Shown here: positions 42,253-54,032 of the stretch, piece by piece
Layout of the letters: every line of letters begins with the position of its first letter
Position numbering within the stretch: position 1 is the stretch's first letter
NCBI GenBank assembly: GCA_003008705.1
Contig: PDUO01000026.1
Coordinates: 682,001-746,000 of the forward strand
DNA length: 64,000 nucleotides
Direction of reading: 5' to 3'
DNA from: Pezicula radicicola
Lineage: Eukaryota; Ascomycota; Leotiomycetes; Helotiales; Dermateaceae
The notes under the pieces: generated by a model
Seen by the model: the letters and a program-made list of their open reading frames with translations, nothing else
The model's database searches: none
Told to the model about the DNA's origin: nothing
Made by a program: the position numbers and the translations under genes

Positions 42253-45200
42253 TCAAGCCTTCTCGCTGCTCATAGGCAAATCTTCCAGCGCCGTTTGAAA
42301 AGTATCAAGCGGCGGTCTTTCAGCACTCACCACCTTGCCAGTCTCAACTACAACGTTATTTCCCCCTCTTTCGACTTTATTCAACTCAGAACTGCTTCCA
42401 GTAGAGTTCATAGCGTTTAAATCCGCCGAGTTGGGTCTGACACCACTCTCCATAACCCCATTAATCCTAATATCATCCACGGGTGGCATGCCTACAAAGC
42501 TTGTTAAGGTTGTCATACTGGCGCTTGCAGCCTCTTGCTTTAATGTGAATGGAAAAGCAATTCCACCCGCCTTCGGTCGTTTCAAATCCGCCTCGATATT
42601 ATCATCTTCATCTAGAGCTGCTTGTTCTTGTGTTGACTTCCTGACGAGAATATTCGGGAGATCGCGAGCTACGAAGTCAGGCGTGAGAAGGCCCCCGCCG
42701 CTAACATCTTCGCCCTTTGCTTTTTTGATAGCGACGATTTCGGCAGCTGGTGTGTTCTCGTCAATATCATCCGTCCCGTCCATTTGGTGCTGATCAGTAA
42801 CAGTTCTTCGGCGAGAACGGCTTCGGCTATAGTTTATTCTCTTGCCTTTTTCTATCCTCTTTCCCTTGCTCGTCTTGGTGTCATCTACTTCCCTCGCGCC
42901 AGCACCATCTAGACTGGTTACCACGGTAGTTTGAGGCTGTTGATCTGCTTGCTCTTCACGGCTCATTGTTTTCTGATCGTGCTTGCTGCCCCACAGGGAC
43001 CAGAGACTCATTCCCATACTCTTCGATTTCTTCACTTCTTTGAGGTTCTCGCCAGTCTTTCTCCTACCTGCTAAGGCACTAGGGGGAGGTACTTCGCCAT
43101 CACCGAAAGTAGCATATCCTCTTTCCATATCCTTGGCTCTTTGTTTCTGAACTCGTCGTTTCGCGGATGCGAATTTCGTATCCCATTCTTTCTTCGCTGC
43201 CATCCACTTCCGGACTGGCTCTGGTTTGATTACGCCAATCTCTTTAGTTGGTACGGTGCATCCTGGGAGCTCTGAGGCTGGAGCAAGATGAAAAGTATTA
43301 CCGTGTCTGTCTACTCGCTGTCTGATCATGCAATTTTTGAAAGGAGGAAGAGGATCGCCAGCCTTTCCAATTTGCCCGGCAGCAATATCTTTCTGCATAT
43401 TCGTTAGCATTCAATTCTAGATATGTACTTGAGTCTACCTACTTTCTTAGCCGCCGTCTCACCATCTTCACTAGACTCAGTCGATGTCTTCGAAATGAAA
43501 GAAACATCGTCATCGTCTAAGATCTCAATCTCAGTCTTCTGAGCTCTCGCCAACGCCCACGCCCCGAACTGTGCAATGGATCGATACATGTACTTGGCGG
43601 GCCGCGTAAAGCTCAATGTGGGTGCAACATGGCACAAGTCATCCCATACTTGTAGCTGAACGTATGTGGGCTTCCATCGATCAACCTGGTTTCTGTTGTG
43701 GTCGTGGGGGCTTTCGTCTAAGAAGGCATCTCCAGGCGGGTAATTTGTAGGATTTGCACATTTGTGCGCGAGATATATTTCTATCAACAAATCAGTGCGT
43801 TACTCTTCCCAAAGGGCAAGAATAGGAGTTATGAGACATGCTTTCAGAGTCCAGAGACTGTGTTTCAAGGGCATTTTAATAAAGAAATATATTCCTTACG
43901 CTCATCTCGCAACATTTCTCCTCCGCCGACAAGAATCTAGTCAAAAAAATCGGGAGTTAGTTTACTTGTTCCAGATATATTAGGAGTAACGCAAACATGA
44001 TTGAAGAGCAAAGGGTAATAAACTCAAAGGGGATAATTCTGCTTAAAGAAATTAAATACTCACGAGTAAGGGTGGTAATCCTCCGAGTGATGGTTGTAGG
44101 ATTGGAGATACTAATGGGTGGGTAATAAGTTGGTTCGTCGTATACATCTGAATCTGGTCCTTGATCTCCACCAACTTCCCATCAATCATAATGGAAAGAT
44201 TGTGACCAGGTCCTGCGATTGTATTTGCTGCTGGGCCTGTCCCATCATTTGTGACGGTTCCTGTTGCTGCTGTGTCATTCTGGGTGCCTTCCTCCGGATG
44301 TGCATCAACATGAAACCCTTGAACTGCATCTGCTTCCTTTTCCTTTGAGACATGTTCCTTGTGTGCGAGTTTCCTGATGATTCCCTCCTCGATTGCTAAC
44401 ATGTCATCAGCATTTGGAGGAGGCCAGGATTTCGAAGGCTTCTGGTGAAAACCGTGTGGTGGAATATAGTCGAGAGGGTTATCTGCCGAAACACTCGGGA
44501 ACGAATGAGTTAAATCAACCCACGGCGAGATCAAAATAGCTCCAGCTGGTAGAGGTAAATCACGATCCCTTAGGCATACTAGCATGCTCAACACCATGCC
44601 ACCACCGGCGGAATCACCCGCTAATATGATGGTATTTGGATCTTGGTTTTGTACTGTCAAAAGGTACATGTACGCAGCCAGACAATCGTGTAGACCACAG
44701 GGGAATGGAAACTGGGGCGCCAATCGATACCGAGGAGCAAAGACTCTAGCTTTGAGCTTTCGCGCGTGTCTCTGCATTTGATAACGATGCTCATCCACAC
44801 TGCCAAAGAAATAAGCTCCTCCATGCACATATAGCATAACTCTCTTTCCATCGTCCTTATTCTCCTTTCGTTGCTGGTAATCACTTCGCATCTCAATCCA
44901 TTCTGCCTTCAATTCACTACCAGGCCTTCTCCACTGCCACCAGGTCTTCCCTCCTACTTTTGAAATTCCATGGGGACCCAATTGATCGTTGATCGCCGCG
45001 GCAGCCTTTTCAATATATTCGATAGGGATCTGGACCTCATCAACCTTCACCCATATAGGATGAGGTACCCATTGAGCTGTAAAACGCTGGATTTCTTCGA
45101 CCGTGTGATGGGATGCGTATAGAAGGAATTGACGAATCAGATGAAGACCTTCATCGTAGGAGATATGTGCTGTGGGTTTCTGCGCCCGTGGCTTTCGGTT

Positions 45201-45344
45201 GAGGTACTAGAGGTGGGAGTGTTAGGGCGTGCGATTGGATGGATTGGATTGAATTTGAGGAGGGTCGGAGCTTACGTGGGATATGAAAGTAGAAATAACA
45301 GCTGGGGTGACAGCTGTCCCGACCGTAGCTGTATTGAACGGCAT
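42253..45344 (-). CDS. alpha/beta-hydrolase fold-3 (HSL/steryl-acetyl-hydrolase-like) with long C-terminal tail, five exons
   Basis: Esterase/lipase of the hormone-sensitive-lipase family. Exons 45276-45344, 44064-45206, 43900-43936, 43443-43780, 42253-43392; 908 residues. The N-terminus MPFNTATVGTAVTPAVISTF is a likely membrane anchor. Oxyanion-hole motif LYVHGGAYFFGS (His about 151), nucleophile elbow LAGDSAGGGM (Ser about 222), ILISPWVDLTHSFPSV after it, then an inserted low-complexity segment, PPLLILVGGGEMLRDEQIYL (built across three exons; the 37-bp exon encodes VGGGEMLRDE) and WDDLCHVAPTLSF with the catalytic His. The last 470 residues (from about residue 440) are basic/Ser-rich, contain a conserved-looking block KMIRQRVDRHGN-type (NCMIRQRVDRHGNTFHLAPA) and are predicted disordered. 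Lipid ester substrates on ER or lipid droplets are plausible but inferred. Divergent from TSR2. Confidence 0.9.
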
Positions 45345-45899
45345 AGCAAGTATACTTCTATTCTTGTATACTTGCAGGAACAATGGTGTTGTCAAGTATG
45401 AAGTTCGGGAGATGAGTGGTTCCAAGCACTGACAGGAACTACTGAGACCCAAGTCTTGGGATTAGGGGAATTAAGCAGACACAAGAAAACAACTGAGGAA
45501 CGTGCAGTTATGTAAACAATCCCTATATTGATTATTGAATAACAAATTAAGACATTAGGAAAGGAGAAATGAACAGATGATTGAAACAGAGGTGAAAAAC
45601 AAAACAATAGGTAGTACCGCCTTGTACGACCCTCCTTTACTTTGCTTTCCGAATCCAAAGACTGTTGATGATCAACAACCGCGACTTGAAGCTAGACACG
45701 CTACCTAGGCCATGCAATTCGTCATGACGTCTGTGGAGGCTCGCTTATTGATGAACTCTAGCAAGGATGCTACTGTACTGTATCGCAGATCGCGCTATCA
45801 AAAATTTATCCCACTTGGGCCAGGAGAACCCCACACTCTCTCACTGTACGAGGACAACCACAGACTATAGCCTCCGCAACAAATATTTCTGCTTCAGCC
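45345..45899. promoter_or_regulatory. divergent promoter between hydrolase and TSR2
   Basis: 555 bp between two divergent start codons; holds both promoters. No specific site recognised. Confidence 0.45.
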
Positions 45900-46547
45900 A
45901 TGGATCTCAGCGAAGATCAGACTACTGGACCGCTGTCAGGTACGCGCGTTCTACAGAATCCACACAAAAACTAACATGTTAACTTTTGGCGCGTCACAGA
46001 AGAAGCGCAAGAACATTTTGACCACGGCATCTGGTTCCTCCTCAACTCCTGGCCCGCGCTCTCCCTCGCCGTATCCTCCAACTGGGGAGCCGGTAATGGC
46101 GCATCTTCTGACACGAAACGCGACTGGTTTGCAGGTGCAATTAGCACACTATTCGACGACAGACCAGAGACCGATTTAGAGGATGTAGAGACGGTCTTGT
46201 TGCAGGTGATGGTGGATGAGTTTGACGTTAATGTCGATGATGACAGTGGATATGAGGTTGCGCAGGGTGTTATGAGAATCAGGACTTCCTGTGCAAAGGG
46301 AGATTACAGCGAGGTGGTCAAGCTCAAGGAGAGATGGGAGCAAAGTGGCAAGGGTGCGAATGCGAAGGGAATGTTCAAGGATGCGGGCGAGGAGGCAAAT
46401 GAGACGGACGGTAGTGAGGATGAGGAATCTGATGATGATGTCGAAATGGGAGATGCGCCGCAGTTGGTTGAGAGAGCACCAAAGGAGAAGGCTGCCCCCG
46501 AGATCGATGAGGATGGATTCCAAACGGTTACGAAAAAGAAGAGGTGA
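45900..46547 (+). CDS. tsr2: TSR2-like pre-rRNA processing protein, two exons
   Basis: Small acidic ribosome-biogenesis factor; yeast Tsr2 is the dedicated escortin of ribosomal protein eS26 and is needed for 20S pre-rRNA processing. Exon 1 45900-45939 (MDLSEDQTTGPLS), 60-bp intron 45940-45999, exon 2 46000-46547; 195 residues. Family signatures: HFDHGIWFLLNSWPALSLAV in the N-terminal helical domain, the W-x-G...DTKRDWFAGAISTLF block, DVETVLLQVMVDEFDVNVDD, and the acidic Asp/Glu-rich C-terminal tail ending GFQTVTKKKR, which is the eS26-release region in yeast. Intact; convergent with the BSD-domain gene. Confidence 0.92.
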
Positions 46548-46787
46548 TACACAGTTTTAAAAGACGAAGCACACAAGTACCTTGCAACGATTGCATAGAT
46601 TGGCGTTCGAAAAAAAAGGATATCCATTGCATTATCTCTTCTGAAGGTAATGCGTTCGCTCATAAAAAGGACTTAACAGAAAAGAAATTCCCAACCCAAA
46701 AACGCCACCAGACGTCGAATATTACCAGGTATTGACAAGTTGCCAGGCTACCAGCACAAGAGCTAAAGATCTTTAAATTAAGTCGAC

Positions 46788-48068
46788 CTACTCCCAGTCC
46801 TCTTCTTCACTGTCATCACCTTTACGAGATTCCTTGGGGCTGTTGGGGGCGTGGCTTGGAGCACCAGAAGTAGCACCAACAACATCATAACTTCCATCAC
46901 TATCAGCCTGTGACTTTTCGTCGTGAGACTTCCGTCCCTGCTCAGGCTTAAGGTCAATTTGTGGCGTTTGAGAGGTTGCAGGATGAAGGGTAGTAGAGGA
47001 TCCAGTTGATGCCGGCCTGCCGCTTTCAACCTTAGTCTTAGGCTTGGCAGGGGCTTCGTCATCAGAGTCCTCATCCCAAGCAACCTCTTCCTCGTCATTG
47101 GCAGCTGCACCTATAACAAGTTAGCGTGAATCATGAACATTGATGGGTTGCTGAAATACCTTTGAGAAGATCTCTTCGTCGAGCCTCTGCAGTTTCTATG
47201 CTATGTCTTAAAAAGTAGTATCGTTTCCAGAAATCCGCATAGCTAACTTGGTCTGGAACCAGCTTCTCCATAGAGGTTCTTAACTCGGAAAACGATTCCA
47301 AATCCTTGCTGATATCATCCGTCTTGCTTTCGGCATTGAAGGTCTTAGTCCACGGTTCATATTCTTCGCTGACGGGGTCCTTTGTGAAGCTATCTAACGA
47401 GGAATGAATGACATGGAGTTGAGCATCAAATCGAGTCGTATGTATCACTCGCTTGCCTTGGGCGTCCTTGCTCTCGAATAGAACAGTCTTGTCCTCGGAG
47501 TCGCTGGCTGGGGGAGCGATCGAGACAGCATCTTTGAGGAAATTCCTTATGTTGGTGCCAAACTTCAATAATGCCTCATCAGCCGCATCTTCGGCCTTCT
47601 GTACCTCCTTCAGCCGTCTCTCGGCCTCGGATCGTAGTCTCGCAAGAACACCCTCTGATTCCTTTAATGCTTCCTCAGTCGTAGCTTCTTTGTCCTTGTC
47701 CACTCCCGTAGCAGGCTGAGCAAGAGAGAGACCTCTCGTGCGACTGATGAATGATGATCGTAAATCTGTCAACCCTTTCGTTGCTTCCTCACCGACCGCC
47801 GTAAGTTCCTGTTGCGCCTCTTTGTACACACTCTCGCCCTATAACGTCTTTAGAAGCCGCCCTGTGGAAGAGCGGACCGGAGACTGACCTGCTTGACAAC
47901 ACTGCCAAAGAATCCTCCTAGCTTCGCACCCCATGGGCTCGAAGAGATAGCCTTGTAGGCCTCCTGAAAATCGGCATTGAGCGTCGTCTCAGGTTGTTTA
48001 TCCTTATCCTTCGACGCCTCCTGTTCTTTCACTGACTCCTGTATAATCTGGTCATAGGCAAGATCCAT
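46788..48068 (-). CDS. BSD-domain protein (Dos2-like), three exons
   Basis: Fungal protein of the BSD-domain family (yeast Dos2 type); function poorly known. Exons 47889-48068, 47160-47838, 46788-47110; 393 residues. N-terminus [20 protein letters not shown], then a conserved [20 protein letters not shown] block, coiled-coil charged helices ([20 protein letters not shown]), the BSD region about residues 215-285 with the diagnostic aromatic pair ([20 protein letters not shown]) and a Ser/Asp/Glu-rich disordered tail ending DDSEEEDWE. The acidic motif [15 protein letters not shown] spans the last junction. All introns are GT-AG (50, 49 bp). Convergent with TSR2. Confidence 0.88.
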
Positions 48069-48548
48069 GGCCGCCTATAAATTGATTCGCTGTTTTGTTG
48101 CAAGAAAGTATCCTATGAAAGATTGATTGGGAGGTTTGTTTCTGTTTCTAGGTATTGTTGATAATGAGATGGTGATCACCAGCATGATGCGAGCAGGTCT
48201 TGGCACGGCTGGCCCCTCAGGGCGCTAGATCACAATGCGTCAACAACGTTGAAACTACAGTACTTGAGACTGGAAGTGAGACTATTTACATTAGTCACTA
48301 GTAGATTATCATCACATAAATACATATATAAATACGCCCGCAATGAATCAATCTTGGTCCCCAATAGCCACTTACACTTGCTCTTCCACTGACAAGTAAG
48401 TGTATTTACTCGCGTCTGTCAAGTCGATTCCAGCATCGCATACCCTCCTAGCTATTCAGAAAGACCTCATTCCCCGCTCCCCCAAAAGCGCTTTGGAGTT
48501 AGGAAAACTAATTCAGCCATTTACAGTTTCCAAGCTGAGCACTCCATC

Positions 48549-49304
48549 ATGTTCTCAACCTTCTCGGCCCAAGTTCCAGTATACATCCCTTCTCAATCTC
48601 TCCCTACGATCTCTTCCGCCGCAGCCTCGTTCCACAAATTCAATGATCTACCTGCCGAGATCCGCGAGATGATCTGGAAGTATACATTCGATACCAGAGT
48701 TGTTTACGTAGAACCTGTTCGGCGCAAAGGCTACAATCAGGGCTGGGAAGTTCGTGGAGCCGTTGGCCTCTATTTCAGGTCGAGGAGTCCTATACCACCG
48801 CTTCTGCACGTCTGCCAGGAGGCTCGCAAAATAGGTGCATGCGATTATGGAAAATCTTTCCAAGTCGACGACAACAGTCCATATGTATGGTTCAGTCGCC
48901 AGCGCGACACGTTATACATCGACTGGGAATTTACCTGGTTCGCTTTTTCCAACCAAACACCAATTGCTTTTAAGTCTCCAATCGCACGACAGGTCAAATA
49001 TCTAGCACTCGCCACCGATGGGCAGAAAGGACATAGGGTGACATCAGGAAGAAGCTATTGGGAGATTTGCCAAATTCTATCCAGATTTCCAAACCTTCAG
49101 GAGCTCACAATCACCACGAAGACCGCTCGTTGTAATTCTTCATATGAACTTCCATATGAAGAACAACCGCACCGTTTCAACGAGGAGCACTTAAAGAGTC
49201 TTAGCGAGACTAAGGAAGAGTGGGTTTCTAATAAAAACCCGAATTTCAATATACCAGGGAAGATCGAGGTAAAGTTGATGCTGGAGTTGCCTGAAAGGGA
49301 GTAA
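48549..49304 (+). CDS. 2EXR-domain protein (251 aa)
   Basis: Single-exon protein with the fungal 2EXR motif near residues 28-45 (FHKFNDLPAEIREMIWKYTF), a short helical element resembling an F-box that is hugely expanded in Leotiomycetes. Downstream blocks typical of this family: PPLLHVCQEARKIGACDYGK, FSRQRDTLYIDWEFTW, ARQVKYLALATDG, ILSRFPNLQELTITTKTAR. No signal peptide. The function of 2EXR proteins is unknown; substrate-adaptor roles are speculative. Intact frame, good ATG context; the region upstream (48069-48548) is the spacer from the divergent BSD gene. Confidence 0.85.
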   Translation: MFSTFSAQVPVYIPSQSLPTISSAAASFHKFNDLPAEIREMIWKYTFDTRVVYVEPVRRKGYNQGWEVRGAVGLYFRSRSPIPPLLHVCQEARKIGACDYGKSFQVDDNSPYVWFSRQRDTLYIDWEFTWFAFSNQTPIAFKSPIARQVKYLALATDGQKGHRVTSGRSYWEICQILSRFPNLQELTITTKTARCNSSYELPYEEQPHRFNEEHLKSLSETKEEWVSNKNPNFNIPGKIEVKLMLELPERE

Positions 49305-50762
49305 TTGCATCACAGATCTTCATAAGGTGTGAATCGCTAAGTTTACTTGAGCTGGTCAGGAGGTATCTGGGCAGCACAATGGAGATCGGGAGCCGGACGT
49401 AGGTGATTGCTACAAATGGGTTCCTTAGACTTCGCAGGTGGCTGCTTGAAGTTGTTACTTTGGTGTTTCTCTAATTTCTTCAGCTACCAGAGTTGGTTTG
49501 AAACTCAAAGTCGACATTCTATCATCCTTGGATGGGCCATTACTAGTTGTCTCACTCGTCTTAGTGACACGCTGGGTGGTTGAGATTTGCTGAGTCTCGA
49601 ATTCAACGAATTCAACATGTGGTCCATGTCCAGGATGTGTGCAACTACCTGTTCGCTTCGTCACGTTTCTACAACTAGGTAGGTCACACAGTACTGCAGC
49701 TGCTTGAATCTCTAAGTTTTCAACTCTCGATTAAGATCAGAGAAGCAAACTCATAGTGCTTCCTGAATACTACCCTGTGTGTGCTTTTCTCCTCAATCTC
49801 TTCATTGTTCACCAAAGACAAGTATTTCAGCATCCATCGCAAACTTAACCAACGTTTAGGTGCCCAGCACATCCATTCATAAGGTTTCGGGCCTTTCAAA
49901 TACTGAGAAAGACCGGCACTACTCATGGTTACAGTCGGGAGAGCAGCATTTGAAAACATGGGCGTAGAAACAATCTCCTTTGTTCCTGTATTCAATGGCC
50001 GATTCCACTCTACTATCTAGTATCCAACAAAGGAACTATTATACCATCTATTTCAACTGTACTACCGAGAACACCTACCGGCGGGGAATTGCGAGTCATT
50101 TTCAAACTTTATGTCACCGCCATGAGAACTTCCAGTCCAGCAGAGTAGAGGTGGATGACCAGCAATGAGGCCTGTTTCCGCTCATCGGTTCTCGCTGTCG
50201 TACTTGGCAATGTGGAGTGCTCCAGACTTGCTTGAGATTTAAGCTCTCCACAGGCTTTTCCTGTCTTCTCATCCGCCCTTCCGACCACCATTCCCAACAC
50301 AAAGATTACGCAGTCACGAAGTCAATGGCTCTAGAGGTCCTTGGTAAGCTTGGCAGATCCGGGGCACCCTATCATAAATTGGGGTTCCTCGGGGCAAAGT
50401 GCAGCCAAGCATACCCCGCGTTTAGTACTGCCGGAGCAAGTACCATTTGTGAACTTTGTGGCTGTTGACACCTCAGAGAGAGCGCTGTAGAGTCGCTATT
50501 CTACCAGTCACGGTGATAGTCGTACAGCGAATTAGGAGGCCGGATATCTACAGCGACAAGTATATTAAATAAACAAGAGGCGTTTTTCATTATTGAGTCC
50601 TTACTCTGTCCCCACTACATCCCCACCCCCAGAAGCAACCCCAGATCCTTCCACACTCAAGAGTATGGATACCCAGCAGATTAAATAACCTGCTTTCCGC
50701 CAGGTCAAAAAAGACTGTATCGCTTCTTGAAGCTGTGTTTCTCGTCCAGCGCCAGTGCAGAA
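49305..50762. other. intergenic; possible small hypothetical frames on the minus strand
   Basis: A minus-strand frame 49720-49959 (MFSNAALPTVTMSSAGLSQY ... 79 residues, with the compact WMCWAPKRWLSLRWMLKYLS block) and a second coding-like stretch 49455-49664 (SCTHPGHGPHVEFVEFETQQ) look more protein-like than background, but I could not join them in frame. They may be a decayed two-exon gene. 50000-50762 contains the MFS promoter and nothing else recognised. Confidence 0.35.
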
Positions 50763-52527
50763 ATGGCAACAACCGACCACAATATCGAGGAGAAGCAGTT
50801 GAATGCTGCGACTGCTGCACATCATCGTTCCTCTGATGGGTCAGCTAATGACAAGCCTGTTTTTGAGCATAATGATGTTGGGCACGAAGAAATGACCAAG
50901 GAGACGGCTCATGCAGCTGCTGAACGAGGGCATGCTGCGACGGATCAGTAAAATCACTCAGCTACATACCCATTTCGAGATGAATACTTACTAGAACCCT
51001 AGATTTGGTAACGCACTAGTACACTTCGACCCAGCTGCCGAGGCCAGACTTCGGTGGAAGATTGATCTTTACATTGTTCCTACGGTCGCGCTGTTGTATC
51101 TGTTTTGCTTCATTGATCGTGCTAATATTGGTAAGCTCAGCTATTGGTATACATGATGAGATAGTCGCTAAATTATTACACAGGCAATGCAAAGCTTGCT
51201 GGTTTCGAGAAGGATTTAAAACTCGAGGGTTATGATTACAACAAGGTCCTTTCGGTGTTTTACATCTCGTACATTATTTTTGAGATTCCGTCGAACATGG
51301 CTTGTAAATGGATTGGGCCCGGATGGTTCATCCCAGCCATATCACTTGGGTTTGGCATTTGTAGTATTTGCACTGTAAGTGATAGTGATTCATTTTGTCG
51401 TACAGTGGTGATTAACAACACTACAGGCTTTCGTTCATAATATCCACCAGGCTAGCGGTGTCCGATTTCTTCTGGGTATGTTTGAAGCTGGAATGATGCC
51501 CGGTATTGCATACTACTTGTCTAGATGGTATCGTAGATCCGAACTCGCCTTCCGGCTCTCGCTCTATATTGTTATGGCACCATTAGCAGGTGCTTTTGGA
51601 GGGCTTTTGGCGAGTGGGATTTTGAAGCTCTCCCATTTTGGCAGCCTCCACACATGGCGTATGATCTTCGCGATCGAAGGCATACTCACCTGCGGCCTTT
51701 CCCTGATTGCTTTCGTCACTCTCACCGATCGTCCTGCAACAGCGAAGTGGCTCACGCAAGACGAGAAGGATCTCGCAATTGCTCGTGTGAAGTCAGAGCG
51801 TGTAGGGACGACTGAGGTTCTGGACAAATTTGATACGAAGAAGGTGCTGCGCGGTATCTTCAGTCCCGTGACAATCGCGACAGCTTTCATCTTCCTCCTC
51901 AATAATATAACCGTCCAAGGGCTAGCATTCTTCGCCCCCACAATTGTCAAGACAATCTACCCGAAAGCAACTGTTATCTCGCAACAACTACACACTGTTC
52001 CCCCCTATGTTGTAGGCGCGTTCTTTACAGTTCTCTTCCCATTCCTAAGTTGGAGATTTGACAAGAGAAACATCTTCTTCATCATGTCCGCGCCGCTCAT
52101 GATGATCGGCTACATTATGTTCTTGGCCAGTGACAGGGGACCCGTACGTTACGGTGCAACCTTCATCATAGCTAGTGGAGCCTTCTCCTTTGGCGCTCTT
52201 TGCAATGCCCAAGTAAGCGCAAACGTCGTCTCCGACACCGCACGCTCTGCTGCGATCGGCACCAACGTCATGCTGGGAAATATCGGCGGTTTAATCTCCA
52301 CATGGTCTTTCCTACCTTTTGACGCACCGAATTATCATATCGGAAATGGATTAAACTTTGCTACGAGTTCTACGACGTTATTGACGAGCATCGGCTTGTT
52401 GTTCTGGATGATAGGTAATAATAAGCAGAGGAAGAAGAGGGATGTCGATGGTGAACTTCAGGGCTTGAGCCAGAAGCAGATCCAGGACTTGGATTGGAGA
52501 CATCCGGCTTTTAGGTGGAAGCCTTGA
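50763..52527 (+). CDS. MFS anion:cation symporter (Dal5/Tna1-type permease), four exons
   Basis: Major facilitator of the ACS family (allantoate, nicotinate, pantothenate and similar organic anions), plasma membrane. Exons 50763-50947, 51003-51130, 51184-51374, 51427-52527; 534 residues. The N-terminal 80 residues are hydrophilic and His/Ala-rich, then WKIDLYIVPTVALLYLFCFI and DRANIGNAKLAGFEKDL mark TM1 and the conserved DR-x-N-x-GNA motif, SVFYISYIIFEIPSNM marks TM2 with the family FEIPSN motif, and FLLGMFEAGMMPGIAYYLSR with WYRRSE marks TM4 and its loop. Twelve segments can be counted overall, ending in IGLLFWMIGNN and a basic tail. Substrate not determinable. No neighbouring catabolic genes. 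Confidence 0.92.
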
Positions 52528-53972
52528 TTTGGATGGGGAGAACCAAGTTATATTGACTGAAAGGATGGACGGTGTTTGGGTGTTGGGTGTAAACTAATAG
52601 GGATTAAAGCGCGGTATGAAATATGATATATGAACCATATATTCGGGATACCCCGATTAAGAGGGGGAAATGCTCAGGTCGTATCCTTGCTTGGACTGCT
52701 TGACAACAGAGGATCTGCTAGACAGGGAATTGAAATTCGAACAAGGTGCATACAGCGCTAGAAATACAGTAATGCAGTCTTACTAGTCTAAGGCTTGTAT
52801 GAAATACTCGACGCTAGTACGCATTGTTTCTTTAGCGAATGTTTGTTCTAGCTACTTAGTTTAAGTACAACTAGTAGGACAACCGCTAAAAGAAGGACTC
52901 ACCTACGTCTCTTAGGTTCATTGTTGATATTTACAGTACAGTGTTGCTTTTCGGGACACGTAAGAGTACTTATTAGCTGCTTGTTAGTGTAGAGCACTTG
53001 CCTCAGGTAGGTACTTGTACTGTAGTACTTCGTAATATGCATGAATTGACGTAATGCCTACAGCCTCTTTGGGAGATCCCCCGACCCCGTCGCTTCGGCT
53101 TTTACATCATGTGACTTTGCCTCTTTAGTTACCTACCCTGCAATCTAGAAATGCAATCCTCTTGATCCCTGATTTTTTCCCCCCTTCTAATTTCAGAGAA
53201 ATGTTATCGCCGTTATCTCCAGGTGAAACTACGACGAGACCTAGGTGGTCATTTTTTGTATTTGAAGAATTGGGGGCCCTTCCGTTGTTCACAGCAGAAG
53301 AAGAAAATGGTTAACTCCGAAGCCCGACCGAAAGGCTAGGTTGCCGCTGGTTGACGATGAACGAAGATGAACGATGATGAACCAAACCCAAGTCTTGCCG
53401 CAAGAGTCATATGTACAGTACAGGACCAGGTGGTGAGATCTTTGGATTTATTGATGGGCGGTATTCCAATCAGAAGGCCCAGTTCAAAAGAAAGCGCCTC
53501 ATAATGAGCTTCTTATTAAGAAGAAAGGTATAATAGGGATAATATAGCTCTTATTTCTTGCAAGAAGCATCTGCGGAGTTGGGAATCGGCGTTGTTCCAC
53601 TTCGTTCTTTCTCTACTAGCGCCTCGACCGCACGTCCAATTCTGTGATTTATCAGCACAGCACCCCTCCATTTCCCGCAGCAGTGAGATCTCGAACTTTT
53701 TGCTCTCCCACATTCGACGCATCTCCCGCCCATCTGTCAATCTGATTCGTGCCCTGCAATCGACACCTGACTCACTTTTTTCAGGCCACAAGCTGCTTAC
53801 GGGGGCGTTGCAGGCGTCGCTCTACGGCTCTACCGTACCCTACTCTGTTCGAAACCACCACCAAACCAACCCAGCCCAGACATTGCATCCCGTAACTCCT
53901 TGCCTCCTACGTCAACATCAGCTCTCGTCACAACCTCTTCCCACGCCCTACTCACGACGACGACGACGAGGA
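52528..53972. other. intergenic / YAP1 upstream region
   Basis: MFS 3' flank, a TA-rich part near 52750-53050, then the promoter and long 5' leader of YAP1. From 53590 to 53970 the plus strand is pyrimidine-rich and free of stops in one frame but without an early ATG, consistent with a leader. Confidence 0.45.
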
Positions 53973-54023
53973 ATGAGCTCGATCCGAAGTTGCCAATTAA
54001 ACTCAATCTTAGGAGATCATTAA
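53973..54023 (+). promoter_or_regulatory. upstream open reading frame before YAP1
   Basis: ATG at 53973 opens a 16-codon frame (MSSIRSCQLNSILGDH) whose TAA ends 9 nt before the YAP1 ATG at 54033. Such short distance allows little reinitiation, so it could repress YAP1 translation. Known: yeast YAP1 and YAP2 transcripts carry regulatory uORFs. Requires that transcription starts upstream of 53973. Confidence 0.5.
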
Positions 54024-54032
54024 ACCTTTCAT

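Noticed and set aside
53592..54023. 143-codon open frame upstream of YAP1
   Set aside because: It has no ATG until the last 17 codons and is Ser/Arg/Pro/His-rich from pyrimidine-rich leader DNA; only the short uORF at its end is kept.
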